Positions 37,803-47,138 of a stretch of DNA of 64,000 nt are shown one piece after another; the first letter of the stretch is position 1, and each line of letters opens with the position of its first letter. Position numbers and translations under genes: made by a program. The notes below the pieces were generated by a model, which searched no databases, had not been told where the DNA came from, and saw only the letters and a list, made by a program, of their open reading frames with translations. Origin of the DNA: JAJEEA01 sp965116765. GTDB lineage: Bacteria > Acidobacteriota > Vicinamibacteria > Vicinamibacterales > UBA8438. Location of the stretch: the NCBI GenBank assembly GCA_965116765.1, contig OZ220718.1, positions 1,612,001 to 1,676,000 of the forward strand. The letters run 5' to 3'.

Positions 37803-38831
37803 ATGCGCGTTCATGTCAGAACACTCGCCTCGGTGCTCGTGATACTCGGTGCGGCGGCCGCCGCCGGCGCCCAGGGCCGCGACATTCTGCCGCCGGTACC
37901 GACGCCGACGGACATCAAGCCGGGCAGCATCACCTGCGACGAGTGCCCGTATCCGGCCCCGAGCAAGTATCTCGACATCGATGTCTACAGCCAGGACGTG
38001 CGCATCTCCTACATGGACATCGCACCGACCGGCACCGCCAACGGCCACGTCGTCCTGCTGATGCACGGCAACAACTTCGGCGGCTTCTACTTCGGCGACA
38101 TCATCGATGGGCTGACCGACGCCGGATTTCGCCTGATCGTCCCGGACCAGATCGGGTACGGCAAGTCGTCGAAGCCGATCGCGCCCTACAACTTCAACAC
38201 CCAGGCGCGCAACACGCAGCTCGTCCTCGAGCACGAGGGCATCGACAAGGTCATGGCGGTCGGCCACTCGATGGGCGGCATGCTCGCGACGCGCTTCACC
38301 ACGCAGTATCCCGACTCGGTCGAGCGGCTGGTCATCTACAACCCCATCGGCCTCTCCGACAACCGGTTCAATCGCCCGATGACGCCGGTCGACCAGATCT
38401 ACGAGCGGACCCTCCAGACCGACTACCAGAGCACCCGCCGGAGCCTCAGCCGCTACGTCGGGCACGACCCGTCGGCCTGGAACGACAAGTTCGAGCTCTA
38501 CACCCGCATCCGCTCGTCGTGGACCCTCAGCTCCGACTTTCCGCGCCTCGCCATGGTGCAGTCGATCATCAGCCAGATGCTCTACCAGGACCCGGTCGTC
38601 TACGACTGGCCGCATATCCACGTGCCGACGCTCGCCTTCGGGGGCGCGGAGGATCTGCTGCTCGGTCCGGCGGAGGTCTTCCAGGAGCGAATGCAGGTGT
38701 TGGCCGACACCGTCCCCAACGGAAACGGCCGCACGCTGCTCTTTCCCGGGCTGGGCCACGTGCCGCACCTGGAGCGGCCGGACATCATCGTGCCCGCGCT
38801 CGTCGACTACCTGATGGAAGGCGTCGAGTAG
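37803..38831 (+). CDS. Exported alpha/beta hydrolase
   Basis: This 342-residue protein has a signal peptide (LASVLVILGAAAAAGAQG) and an alpha/beta-hydrolase fold. HGNNFGGFYFGDIIDGL carries the oxyanion region. GHSMGGMLATRF is the nucleophile elbow with catalytic Ser. The acid is probably in FGGAEDLLL, and GLGHVPHLERP has the catalytic His. The closest named groups are haloalkane-dehalogenase-like or epoxide-hydrolase-like esterases, but the substrate is not determined. AGGA lies before the ATG. The gene stands alone, with an AT-rich candidate promoter patch about 100 bases upstream. Confidence 0.85.
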   Translation: MRVHVRTLASVLVILGAAAAAGAQGRDILPPVPTPTDIKPGSITCDECPYPAPSKYLDIDVYSQDVRISYMDIAPTGTANGHVVLLMHGNNFGGFYFGDIIDGLTDAGFRLIVPDQIGYGKSSKPIAPYNFNTQARNTQLVLEHEGIDKVMAVGHSMGGMLATRFTTQYPDSVERLVIYNPIGLSDNRFNRPMTPVDQIYERTLQTDYQSTRRSLSRYVGHDPSAWNDKFELYTRIRSSWTLSSDFPRLAMVQSIISQMLYQDPVVYDWPHIHVPTLAFGGAEDLLLGPAEVFQERMQVLADTVPNGNGRTLLFPGLGHVPHLERPDIIVPALVDYLMEGVE

Positions 38832-39028
38832 CGCTGTTCCGGAAAAGGCGCCGCTCTCGGTGCCACGCGGGCCTCCCCACGGGCCGCCACTTGGTTGGTC
38901 GAGTTACACGTCCGGGAGCACGCTCCAGGGTCGGGTCGTCGACTCGAACATCCTACCGCCGACGGACGGGACCCCGCCCGGTCCCGCCCGTGCCTCTCGG
39001 CCTGCGTCCGGTCGTCGCTCCTGCCCTG

Positions 39029-40171
39029 TCAGACCCGCGGGAGCCGGTAGACCCGCATCGCGGTGTCGTGGAACATCGCCGCCCGCTCGTCGGCCGAGAA
39101 CCCCCTCGTCAGCTTCTTGAACTGGTTCCAGAGCACGGTGTACGAGCACGACAGCTTGTCGACCGGGAAGTTGCTCTCGAACATGCAGCGCCGCGGCCCG
39201 AACGCCTCGATGATGTGGCGATACCAGTCGCCGTTGGCCTCGAGCAGCTCGTCCGAGGTCGGCGGCCGGTCGCGCTCGTGCCAGCCGTAGCCGTTCACCA
39301 CCATCTGGATGCCGCCCACCTTCGCCACCACGTTCTGACGCCGGGCCAGCTCGGTCACGGCCGGCTTCCACACCTCGAAGACCTCGTCGCGGCGCCCCGC
39401 GTAGGGCCCGATGCCGATAGGCCCGCCGAGGTGGTTGAAGATGATGGTCGTGTCGGGGAACGCGTCCGCGAGGTCGGCCAGGTCGGCGATGTGGGTGTGA
39501 TAGATCCAGCCCTCGAACGTGAGCCCGTAGGGGCGCAGGTGCGCGTAGCCGCGACGGAACTCGGGATCGAGCAGCAGATGCTCGGGCCCGGTCGGACGCC
39601 GCGCCACGACCGGCGGTTCGGCCCAGGCGGCCCGATGGCGGACGCCCCGGAAGCGCTGCGGGCTGGCCGCGATCTGCGCCTCGAGCACCGGCGCCACGCG
39701 GTCGCCGAGGAGCAGGTTGGCCGACCCCACGATGCCTGTCGCCACCCGGGTCTCGCCGTACTGGCCGCTCGCGCTCATGGCGGCGATGCCCTGCACGAAC
39801 TCCGTCTCGCCCACGACACGCAGCTCTTCCGGACCGTCCGCCCGGTACATCGAGCTGCACTCGACGAAGACCGTCTGACGGACGTTGTGCGTGTTGGTGT
39901 CCTCGAGCAGCTCGTCCAGCAGGTAGCGGTTGCCGGGGCGCTCCCACAGATGGTGGTGCGGGTCGATGATGGGCAGCCCGGGCTCCAGCACCGCCTCGTC
40001 GGTCAACGCCAGCCAGTCGGCGCGAGGACCGCTCGGCGCCGCCGTGCGGCGGGTCTGGGCACGAGCGCCCATCGAGCCGGGCAGACCGGCCGTTGCCGCC
40101 GCGGCCCCGAGGGCCCCCGCCGCCGCTCGACCGAAGAACGTCCGTCGCGTGATGTCATCCATGGTCGTCAC
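39029..40171 (-). CDS. Tat-exported amidohydrolase-family (Amidohydro_2) protein
   Basis: This 380-residue protein has an N-terminal Tat-type signal (DITRRTFFGRAAAGALGAAA) and the Amidohydro_2 TIM-barrel pattern. LPIIDPHHHLWERP gives the metal-binding H-x-H. QTVFVECSSMYRA, TIIFNHLGGPIG and CMFESNFPVDKLS carry the remaining conserved metal and acid positions. Family members include 2-pyrone-4,6-dicarboxylate lactonase and decarboxylases; which reaction is catalysed is not clear. The start at 40171 places RR close to the N-terminus; the ATG at 40160-40162 is equally possible. It is convergent with the alpha/beta hydrolase gene. Confidence 0.82.
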   Translation of the reverse strand: MTTMDDITRRTFFGRAAAGALGAAAATAGLPGSMGARAQTRRTAAPSGPRADWLALTDEAVLEPGLPIIDPHHHLWERPGNRYLLDELLEDTNTHNVRQTVFVECSSMYRADGPEELRVVGETEFVQGIAAMSASGQYGETRVATGIVGSANLLLGDRVAPVLEAQIAASPQRFRGVRHRAAWAEPPVVARRPTGPEHLLLDPEFRRGYAHLRPYGLTFEGWIYHTHIADLADLADAFPDTTIIFNHLGGPIGIGPYAGRRDEVFEVWKPAVTELARRQNVVAKVGGIQMVVNGYGWHERDRPPTSDELLEANGDWYRHIIEAFGPRRCMFESNFPVDKLSCSYTVLWNQFKKLTRGFSADERAAMFHDTAMRVYRLPRV

Positions 40172-40350
40172 TCCTTGCTCCTTGCGAGCACCTCGCCGGC
40201 AGCGTCAGCATGATTTCCGCTGCAAATGACTGGACCTTCCACCGCATGTGACGCAACGAGCGGTCCGCTCGGCGGCGGGTTGTCGAGCCAATCCGGTCGT
40301 CACCGACGGAACCACCGTGGTAGCAGTGGCGGACGCCGGAGACATGGCAA

Positions 40351-42777
40351 CTACTCAGTCCGCAACGCCACGATCGGGTCCACGCGCGTGGCCCGGCGGG
40401 CCGGGACGTAGCACGCGAGCGCGGCGGTAGCGAGCAGGAATGTCGGGGCGAGCACGAGCGTCACCGGATCGACCGGACTGACCTCGTACAACAGGCCGGC
40501 AATCAGACGCCCGAAGGCGACGACGAGTCCGATCCCCACCGCCACACCCACGATGGCTGGTCTGAGGCCGCGGGCGAGGATCTCGCGAACGATGCCGTCG
40601 GATGTCGCGCCGAGCGCCAGGCGGACGCCGATGTCGCGCGTCTGTCGGCTCACGATGTACGACAGCACGCCGTAGAGACCGACGGCGGCCAGCACGAGCG
40701 CCAGCGCCGCGAAGCTGCCGAACAGCGCACCGGCAAGACGACGTTGCCAGATTCGATTCGCGACTCGACGGTCGTAGGTCTGCACGTCCAGGAACGACTG
40801 GTTGGGATCCGTCTCGCCGACAATCGCGGTCGCCGCCCCGGCGATGACCATCGGATTGCCCCTGGTGCGAATGACGTAGTACGGACCTCTGGTCCCGACC
40901 TGGACCTGCGCGCGATAGAGATCGAATCCCGGAGCGCCGTCGAGCTCGTGGTGAAGCACCGGGGCCGATACGCCGATCACCGTCCACCAGACATCCGGTC
41001 GTCCCGTGCTCTCCAGCTGCAGCAGTTGGCCGATCGGATCGCGACCGGGCCAGAGCCGGTCGGCGAGCCGCTGGCTGACCACGGCCGCCGGGAGCGTATC
41101 GAACTGGTCCCGCTCGTCGAACCCGCGTCCCCGGCGGATGGCGATGTCCATCACCGTGAAGTAGTCCGGTCCGACCGCGTGGAGGTTGACGTACGGATTC
41201 CCGACCTCCTCGTCCAACCCCTGCCCCGCGGCGCGTATGGCCGCCGGCGCGCGCGGTGCGCCGCCCATCGGCAGGTTGTTGTCGAAGGTCACCGCCGTCA
41301 CCCCCGGCAGCTCACGAAGCCGCGACACGACGCGATCGTGAAACGCACGTTCCTTCGCCACCGAATCGTACGCCGCCCACCCCAGCTCGACCCGAAACGT
41401 CAGCGTGTCCGCCGTGTCGAACCCGCGATCGACGAGAGTGAGGCGCCAGACGCTCTGGAGCATCAGGCTGGCGCCGGCAACGAGGACCATGGCGAGTGCG
41501 ACCTCGCCCACGACGAGCAGCGTCCGCAGCCGTTGGTGCTGGACGCCCTCGGACGATCCTCGCGTACCCTCCTTGAGCGCGGCGTACGGCATCTGCGAGG
41601 CGGTACGCACCGCCGGCACGAGGCCGGTGACCAGTGCCGTCAGCACCGCGACGCTCATGAGAAACGCCGCCACGGGCACGTCCACCTCGATCTGCATCCA
41701 CGGCGGAAGCTGGACGGGGACGAGCCGTGTCAGCACCCGAACGCCGGCGAGCGCCAGCGCCGCTCCCACGACCGCGCCGCCAAGGGCGAGGACGATGCTC
41801 TCGCCCAGGAACGCGCGGATGACGCGCCACCGGCCCGCGCCGAGCGCCGTGCGCACGGCCATCTCGCGATCGCGCGCGATCGCGCGCGACAGCAGGAGGT
41901 TCGCCACGTTGGCGCACGCCACGGTCAGGACCAGCATCACGGCGCCGAACAGCAGCAGCACGTACGGCCGGACCTGACCGGAGTACATCTCGCGAAGCAG
42001 CGTGACGCGAAAGCCCAGGCCGGCGTTGGTGTCCGGGAACTCGCGCTCGAGCCGGCGCGCCAGGTCGTCGATGGCCTCGCGCGCGCGCGCGAGGCCGACA
42101 CCGGGCGCGAGACGCGCGAGCACGTACCGCTCGCGGACGTCACGCCGCCGATACGACTGCGGGTCGGGCGCGATACCGGCGCTGCGAAAGAGATCGGAAT
42201 GAGACGGAAAGTTGAACGCGGGCGGCATCACCCCGTAGATCGTGTAGCCGGATGCGCCGTCGAGCGTCATCGAGCGCCCGACGATATTCGGATCCTCGCC
42301 GAACTTGCGCAGCCACAGGCCGTGGCTGATGACGAGTCCGAAGCTGCGGGTGCGATCGAAGCTGGCGGGAAACGTCGATCCGACGAACGGCTCGACCCCG
42401 AGCACGCGAAAGAGATTATGGGTCGTGACCGTCGCCTGCAGCTCTTCCGGTGTCCCGAAGCCGCTGGCGTTGTACATGCCCTGATCGGTGTACATCGCGG
42501 CGTCCTCGATCACCGGAAGCGCCAGCAGATCATCCAGCTCCGGCACCGCCAGCGCGCCGCCGTCCGCGTCGCCGCGGACGCTCGTCACGCGCACGAGCCG
42601 ATCGGGCTCCCTGAACGGCGGATCCCGCAGCAGCAGACTGTTCACGGCGCTGAAGATGGCGGCGTTCGCGCCGATGCCGAGGCCGAGGGTCAGGATGGAC
42701 ACCACCGAGAACGCCGGGCGCGCCCACAACGCACGCACGGCGTAGCGGATATCGGCAGCAATGGAATCATGCAGCAT
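40351..42777 (-). CDS. MacB/FtsX-type orphan permease (Acidobacterial type)
   Basis: This 808-residue membrane protein has two FtsX modules and MacB-type periplasmic domains without a fused ATPase. It opens with a leader segment (SIAADIRYAVRALWARPAFS) and the first helix VVSILTLGLGIGANAAIFSA. The first trio of C-terminal-type helices includes ACANVANLLLSRAIARDREM with RTALGAGRWRVIRAFLGES. The second half repeats this near the end (SRQTRDIGVRLALGATSDGI). This architecture is the duplicated orphan permease widespread in Acidobacteria. Export of, or mechanotransmission for, an unknown substrate is expected. It lies 98 bases downstream of the ABC permease pair on the same strand. Confidence 0.88.
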   Translation of the reverse strand: MLHDSIAADIRYAVRALWARPAFSVVSILTLGLGIGANAAIFSAVNSLLLRDPPFREPDRLVRVTSVRGDADGGALAVPELDDLLALPVIEDAAMYTDQGMYNASGFGTPEELQATVTTHNLFRVLGVEPFVGSTFPASFDRTRSFGLVISHGLWLRKFGEDPNIVGRSMTLDGASGYTIYGVMPPAFNFPSHSDLFRSAGIAPDPQSYRRRDVRERYVLARLAPGVGLARAREAIDDLARRLEREFPDTNAGLGFRVTLLREMYSGQVRPYVLLLFGAVMLVLTVACANVANLLLSRAIARDREMAVRTALGAGRWRVIRAFLGESIVLALGGAVVGAALALAGVRVLTRLVPVQLPPWMQIEVDVPVAAFLMSVAVLTALVTGLVPAVRTASQMPYAALKEGTRGSSEGVQHQRLRTLLVVGEVALAMVLVAGASLMLQSVWRLTLVDRGFDTADTLTFRVELGWAAYDSVAKERAFHDRVVSRLRELPGVTAVTFDNNLPMGGAPRAPAAIRAAGQGLDEEVGNPYVNLHAVGPDYFTVMDIAIRRGRGFDERDQFDTLPAAVVSQRLADRLWPGRDPIGQLLQLESTGRPDVWWTVIGVSAPVLHHELDGAPGFDLYRAQVQVGTRGPYYVIRTRGNPMVIAGAATAIVGETDPNQSFLDVQTYDRRVANRIWQRRLAGALFGSFAALALVLAAVGLYGVLSYIVSRQTRDIGVRLALGATSDGIVREILARGLRPAIVGVAVGIGLVVAFGRLIAGLLYEVSPVDPVTLVLAPTFLLATAALACYVPARRATRVDPIVALRTE

Positions 42778-42874
42778 GTTACGGTCTGACCCGCGTGATC
42801 GAGCTCCACGCTAGGAGCGGCGCGCGCCTCGGCCGCCATGCCGGCCCGGCGGGCCGGCACGGCAGCCGTGGCGA

Positions 42875-44305
42875 TCAGTCCGCGCCGCGCACGCGCCCCA
42901 GCCGGGCCGCGGCGCCGGCGCTCACCAGCACCACCAGTCCGCCGAGGACGAGGAGAGGAACGACCGCGCGACGGGCGACGTCGGCCGGTCCCTCGTCCAC
43001 GAACCCGAAGACCGGCACGTCGGGAAGGACGCCGGCGTCCATCCGCTCGCTGGCGAGGATCGCCGGCACGAAGAACTGCCGCCACTCGTCGGCGAACGCC
43101 CGCACCTGCGACTGGAAGCGGGCGAAACGCGCGTCGCCGGTCCCCGCCGCGTCGACGAGCACCTCCTGGGCCAGGAGGGCCGGCGACAGGAATCGGTAGC
43201 GGCGCACCAGGGCGAGCTGGTCGGCGCGGCGCGCGTCGTGCACCGCCGTCACCTCCTCGAGGCGGCTGTTCACGGCGTCGGTGGCGGCCCACGCGAGGGC
43301 GCCGAGGCCGGGCTCCTCGGCCACCACCCCGCCCGCCATCTCCGGATGGTCCTCCAGGTAGCGCGCGAGCAGCTCGCTGCGGCGGTTGACGGCGTCGTTC
43401 GAGGCCTCGCGCTGAGCCGTGATCATCTCCACGCGGGACGGGAGCGGGTGCAGCAACCCCGCCGCGATGTTGACGGCGGCCGGCAGCACGACCACCAGGA
43501 CGAGCCACGCCCCCACGAGGGCGGTGGCGTTCCAGGCCGAGGACCGCCGCAGGCCGTTGACCCACGCCGCGAGCGCGAACCAGAACAGCGCGTACACGGT
43601 CACCGTCCCGACCCAGAGGAGCACCCGGCCCGGCGAGCCGACCCCCCCCGTGGCGAGGATGCCGAGCAGCGAGACCGCCGCGGCCAGCCCCACCACGAGG
43701 ACCGCCCGAAACGCGAGCTTCGCGAGCACGACGTCGCGCGCCGACACCGGCTGCGAGAGGGTCAGGGCCAGCGTCCCCTGCTCGCGCTCCTCCGAGAGCA
43801 CGTTGTAGCTGAGGGCGAGCACGAGCAGCGGCAGCAGGTAGATCGTCACGAAGGCGAGGTCGAAGCGCCCGACCATCAGGTTGAGGGGGTTCTCGACCTC
43901 CCCGTTCTGCTGGAAGGACGCCTCGTTCGTGTAGATGCTGACGTCGTAGTAGTAGGGCAGGAGGTCGCTCTGCCCCACCGCCAGGGCGGTCAGGGGCCCC
44001 GGCTCGAGCACCGCGGTGCGGGCGCCCCGGGCCCCGCCGAGGACGTTGGGGGCGCGGGGGTCGCGGAAGGGCGACGACGGCCGCCCCCCGGCCGCGATGT
44101 CGGCGAGCTCCTGCTCCAGGGCGGCGACGCGCTCGGCGTTGCCGGTCCGCGCCGCCTCCACCGTCCGTTCCTGGAAGCGCGCCCACGCCATGCCGTTGGC
44201 CAGCGCGTAGACGAAGAGGACGGCGAAGACCCCGAGCACGACGCGCAGCGCCCGGTCGGCCGCGAGGAGGCGCCACTCGTTCAGCAGGACGGTGCGCAGG
44301 GTCAT
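42875..44305 (-). CDS. ABC-2-type permease, second subunit (DUF3526-like)
   Basis: This 476-residue inner-membrane protein opens with TLRTVLLNEWRLLAADRALR and a first helix (VVLGVFAVLFVYALANGMAW). A large extracytoplasmic loop of about 130 residues follows. The membrane core contains the ABC-2 coupling signature LSEEREQGTLALTLSQPVS and several helices. A long periplasmic insertion with DUF3526-like features precedes the last helix. It begins one base after the stop of the first permease gene, so they are translationally coupled and probably form a heterodimer energised by the ATPase at 45820-46584. Confidence 0.82.
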   Translation of the reverse strand: MTLRTVLLNEWRLLAADRALRVVLGVFAVLFVYALANGMAWARFQERTVEAARTGNAERVAALEQELADIAAGGRPSSPFRDPRAPNVLGGARGARTAVLEPGPLTALAVGQSDLLPYYYDVSIYTNEASFQQNGEVENPLNLMVGRFDLAFVTIYLLPLLVLALSYNVLSEEREQGTLALTLSQPVSARDVVLAKLAFRAVLVVGLAAAVSLLGILATGGVGSPGRVLLWVGTVTVYALFWFALAAWVNGLRRSSAWNATALVGAWLVLVVVLPAAVNIAAGLLHPLPSRVEMITAQREASNDAVNRRSELLARYLEDHPEMAGGVVAEEPGLGALAWAATDAVNSRLEEVTAVHDARRADQLALVRRYRFLSPALLAQEVLVDAAGTGDARFARFQSQVRAFADEWRQFFVPAILASERMDAGVLPDVPVFGFVDEGPADVARRAVVPLLVLGGLVVLVSAGAAARLGRVRGAD

Positions 44306-44306
44306 G

Positions 44307-45716
44307 CTACGCCACCTCCGCGACGCGCACGCGCTTCGCCGCGAGCAGGACCGCGCCGGCCAGCCACAGCCCCAGCACGAGGAGCGACAGCATGCGGTTC
44401 CCGAGGACCCAGCCCAGCGTCGGGGCGTCGTACTGCAGGGGCGGCACGTCCGCCCAGAGCTCGGGCCCCGCCGTGTACAGCTCGCCGGTGCGGGAGTTCT
44501 CGGCGAGATCGAGGTTCATCTGCCGCATCATGTCCCGGCGGTACGTCTCGGCCGCGGTCGCGAAGTGCCGGTGCTGCTCGACGTCGGTGCCGGCCAGCCC
44601 CATCGACAGCGTGCGCACCGCGAGCAGCGGCGCCGCCACCGCGAGCGCCTCGTGCACGAACCCCTGGCGCTCGAACGTGTCCCACAGCGCGCCGTAGTTG
44701 CGGTCGAAGATGCGGTTCCCGAACTCCTCGCTCTCCTGCAGGTAGAGCCCCACCTCGTTCACCGGCAGGTCCTCGGCCCGCTCCACGCCGTACTCCGCGA
44801 GGAGGCTCTCGCCGAACGCGGCCCGGTCCGGGCGCTGGATGCCGTCGACGCCCGCCGCCATCTCCTGCTCGAGGGTGTGGGCGAACTCGACCGCGGACGG
44901 CGTGGGATGGATCCACTTCGACAGGTCGACGGCGGCCCGCGGCGCCACGAGCCCGTTCACCACCCACACGCCCAGGAGAACGACCAGCGCGGTGCGCGCC
45001 GAGCGGGCCCACGCCGACACCGCCAGCCCCAGCCCCACGAACGCGGCGAAGTAGGCGAGGTAGACGCCGGCGAGGACCGCGCCCCGGGCCATGGGCGACG
45101 CCGCCGGACCGGTGCTGCCGACCACGAGGGCGGCCGCGCCGACCACCGCCGCCGGCACCAGCAGCAGCGCGAGCGCGCCGGCCACGCCCAGGGCCTTGCC
45201 CACCGCCAGCTCGCGCCGGGCGATGCCGGTGGCCAGGAGCTGGCGCAACGTGCCCTGCTCGCGCTCGCCGGCCAGGGCGCCGAACGTCAGCAGGATGACG
45301 AGCAGCGGCACCAGGTTCTGAAGGACCTGCGCCGCCGTCAGGGCCCCGACGCGCTGGGCGGCCGTCGCGTCCTGGGCCGGGCGCATGAGGAACTCGTTCT
45401 GCCGGTGGGCCTCCAGCCACACCGACGTGCCCGTGTAGGGGTCCACCCCCTCGTCGACGAACGACAGGGCGAGGCGGGGCTTGAACGCGTAGATGCCGTA
45501 GTGGGCGGCCGAATGGGGGTTCTTCTCGCCCTGCGACTCCCAGTGGTCGCGGGCGGTGGCCTGCGCCGCCGCGAGCTCCTCCTGCGCCTGGCGCGCCTGG
45601 ACCCAGCCGTGTCCCAGCGAGACCAGGAGCAGCGCCCCCACCAGGGCCGCGCACCAGCGGAAGCGGCCGTCCCGGACCACGTCGGTGAACTCCTTGCGGG
45701 CAATGTGCTTGATCAT
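44307..45716 (-). CDS. ABC-2-type permease, first subunit
   Basis: This 469-residue permease is a paralogue of the following gene. IKHIARKEFTDVVRDGRFRW leads into helix 1, and after a large loop comes the coupling signature LAGEREQGTLRQLLATGIAR. Several helices follow (LGVAGALALLLVPAAVVGAA, GVYLAYFAAFVGLGLAVSAW), then a second periplasmic domain and a last helix near LLVLGLWLAGAVLLAAK. I start it at the ATG 45714-45716, which follows AAGGAGTCACCG on the minus strand; a longer upstream frame has no signal. The paired DUF3526-type permeases resemble exporter complexes linked to extracytoplasmic maturation or gliding/Nos-type systems. The substrate is unknown. Confidence 0.82.
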   Translation of the reverse strand: MIKHIARKEFTDVVRDGRFRWCAALVGALLLVSLGHGWVQARQAQEELAAAQATARDHWESQGEKNPHSAAHYGIYAFKPRLALSFVDEGVDPYTGTSVWLEAHRQNEFLMRPAQDATAAQRVGALTAAQVLQNLVPLLVILLTFGALAGEREQGTLRQLLATGIARRELAVGKALGVAGALALLLVPAAVVGAAALVVGSTGPAASPMARGAVLAGVYLAYFAAFVGLGLAVSAWARSARTALVVLLGVWVVNGLVAPRAAVDLSKWIHPTPSAVEFAHTLEQEMAAGVDGIQRPDRAAFGESLLAEYGVERAEDLPVNEVGLYLQESEEFGNRIFDRNYGALWDTFERQGFVHEALAVAAPLLAVRTLSMGLAGTDVEQHRHFATAAETYRRDMMRQMNLDLAENSRTGELYTAGPELWADVPPLQYDAPTLGWVLGNRMLSLLVLGLWLAGAVLLAAKRVRVAEVA

Positions 45717-45819
45717 CGGTGACTCCTTGCCCGGCAACCGGGGCGCCGATTGCCGCCTTGCCGGCCCCGGCGAGAGCACCCGCTGCATTCGATGCAACTC
45801 GGGGTCTCGCCGCGGGCCG

Positions 45820-46584
45820 CTAATCGTGCATGTGCTCCAGGTAGATGCGTTCGAGATCGGCGTGGCCGATCTCGTCCGTGCTCATCTCGTTGACCAGGCG
45901 CCCGTGCCGCATGATGCCGACGCGGGTGCCGGACTCCTTGGCGCGAAACAGATCGTGGGTCGCCATCAGCACCGCGACGCCGCGGTCCCTGAGCCGCTCG
46001 AGCAGCTCCGAGAACTCGTTCGAGGCCTTGGGGTCGAGACCCGACGTGGGCTCGTCGAGCAGCAGCGCGCCGGCCTCCTTGGCGATGGCGATGGCGATGC
46101 CGACCTTCTGCCGCATGCCCTTCGAGTACTCGGACACGCGCTGACCGACCGCGTCGCGGGGCAGGCCCGCGCCGACGAGGATGTCGGTGAGCCGCTCGGG
46201 GGCCAGCGACCCCGTGCCGCCGAGGGCGGCGAAGTACTCCAGGTTCTCGAGACCGCTGAGGTTGCGGTACAGCATGACCTGCTCGGGGACGTAGGCCAGG
46301 CGCCGCTTCGACTCCAGGGGCTCGGCCGCGACGTCGAGGCCCATGACGCGCACGCTCCCCGCCGTCGGCTCGAGAAAGCCCAGGAACAGGTGGATGGTCG
46401 TCGTCTTGCCCGCGCCGTTCGGACCCAGCAGGCAGTAGATCTCCGACGGCCCGACCCGGAGATCGAGGTCGACGACGGCCTCCACGTCGTCATAGCGCTT
46501 GGACAGCCCGCGCGCTTCGAGAACGGGCGCCGACGCGACCCCCGCGGACGCGGACTGCGCCTCCACCGTCACAGCTTCGGTCAT
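45820..46584 (-). CDS. ABC transporter ATPase subunit
   Basis: This 254-residue nucleotide-binding subunit has Walker A LLGPNGAGKTTTIHLFLG, the signature VSEYSKGMRQKVGIAIAI, and Walker B ALLLDEPTSGLDP with MATHDLFRAK as switch histidine. The Q-loop region reads LAYVPEQVMLYRNLSGLENL. It is a DrrA/NatA-like exporter ATPase and heads the operon. The first permease follows after about 100 bases, then the second, and possibly the FtsX-type permease. The promoter should lie between this gene and the perfect hairpin at 46747-46783. Confidence 0.92.
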   Translation of the reverse strand: MTEAVTVEAQSASAGVASAPVLEARGLSKRYDDVEAVVDLDLRVGPSEIYCLLGPNGAGKTTTIHLFLGFLEPTAGSVRVMGLDVAAEPLESKRRLAYVPEQVMLYRNLSGLENLEYFAALGGTGSLAPERLTDILVGAGLPRDAVGQRVSEYSKGMRQKVGIAIAIAKEAGALLLDEPTSGLDPKASNEFSELLERLRDRGVAVLMATHDLFRAKESGTRVGIMRHGRLVNEMSTDEIGHADLERIYLEHMHD

Positions 46585-46746
46585 GGATCTCGATCAGGGC
46601 CCCGGATGGATCACCGGGACTCCCCCTCCAACTGGGATATAGAGCAAAGCCGCCAGCGCGCCACCGGCGCGTCGACGCCACCGCGGATCTTGAAGCTAGC
46701 CCGCCCATCGTCGCCTTCGGCTCCGCTGGGCGCCCAACCAACCCTG

Positions 46747-46783
46747 CTAGAAGTCTGCACCGTTCTACGGCGCAGACTTCTAG
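46747..46783. promoter_or_regulatory. Long near-perfect hairpin between ABC operon and metal-protein cluster
   Basis: CTAGAAGTCTGC (46747-46758) and GCAGACTTCTAG (46772-46783) are perfect 12-bp inverted repeats. The spacer adds a nested CCGT-TCT-ACGG stem (46760-46770), separated only by an A/C mismatch. The whole forms one long hairpin. It lies 26 bases beyond the stop of the small exported protein (46809-47078, minus) and about 160 bases upstream of the ABC ATPase start. It could terminate the metal cluster, serve as an operator of the ABC operon, or both. There is no strong T-tract. Confidence 0.55.
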
Positions 46784-46808
46784 GGGAACTACGGATGCCG
46801 GCGAGTCG

Positions 46809-47078
46809 TCAGGCGGGAGGCGCCCGGGAGCCGTGCCCCGCGATCTCCGCGGCGCGGGCATGCCCCGGCGCATGCGCAAGGGTGCTGCCGGCGGCCGCCG
46901 GATCGGGGTGCTCGTGGACGTTGGAAGCGATGAGCGGCGGACCCTGGACGTGACACAGGACGCACGTGTCGCCGCGTCCTTCGGTCTCGTCGTGGACGTG
47001 AGGCGTCGCCGCGACGGCCAGCAGCGCGAGCGCGACGACCGCGCCCCACCGCAACAGCGCCGACGGACTTCGTCTCAT
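46809..47078 (-). CDS. Small exported His/Cys protein, copy 1 (DUF2946-like)
   Basis: This 89-residue protein has a signal peptide (LLRWGAVVALALLAVAATPH), a His-rich segment (TPHVHDETEG), a C-x-x-C-H motif (DTCVLCHVQ) and a C-terminus GSRAPPA. Small proteins with a signal peptide, H-x-H, C-x-x-C and a R-(G/A)-P-P-A tail resemble the DUF2946 family, which is often found next to metal-related TonB receptors. Binding of zinc, copper or cobalt in the periplasm is inferred. It is the last gene of the minus-strand set, 61 bases after the TonB receptor stop. Four relatives lie within 14 kb. Confidence 0.7.
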   Translation of the reverse strand: MRRSPSALLRWGAVVALALLAVAATPHVHDETEGRGDTCVLCHVQGPPLIASNVHEHPDPAAAGSTLAHAPGHARAAEIAGHGSRAPPA

Positions 47079-47138
47079 CGGTGTCCTTTTAGCGCGTTTG
47101 GCGCGACTCCGTCAAGGGCACGCACGCCCCGCACCTTC

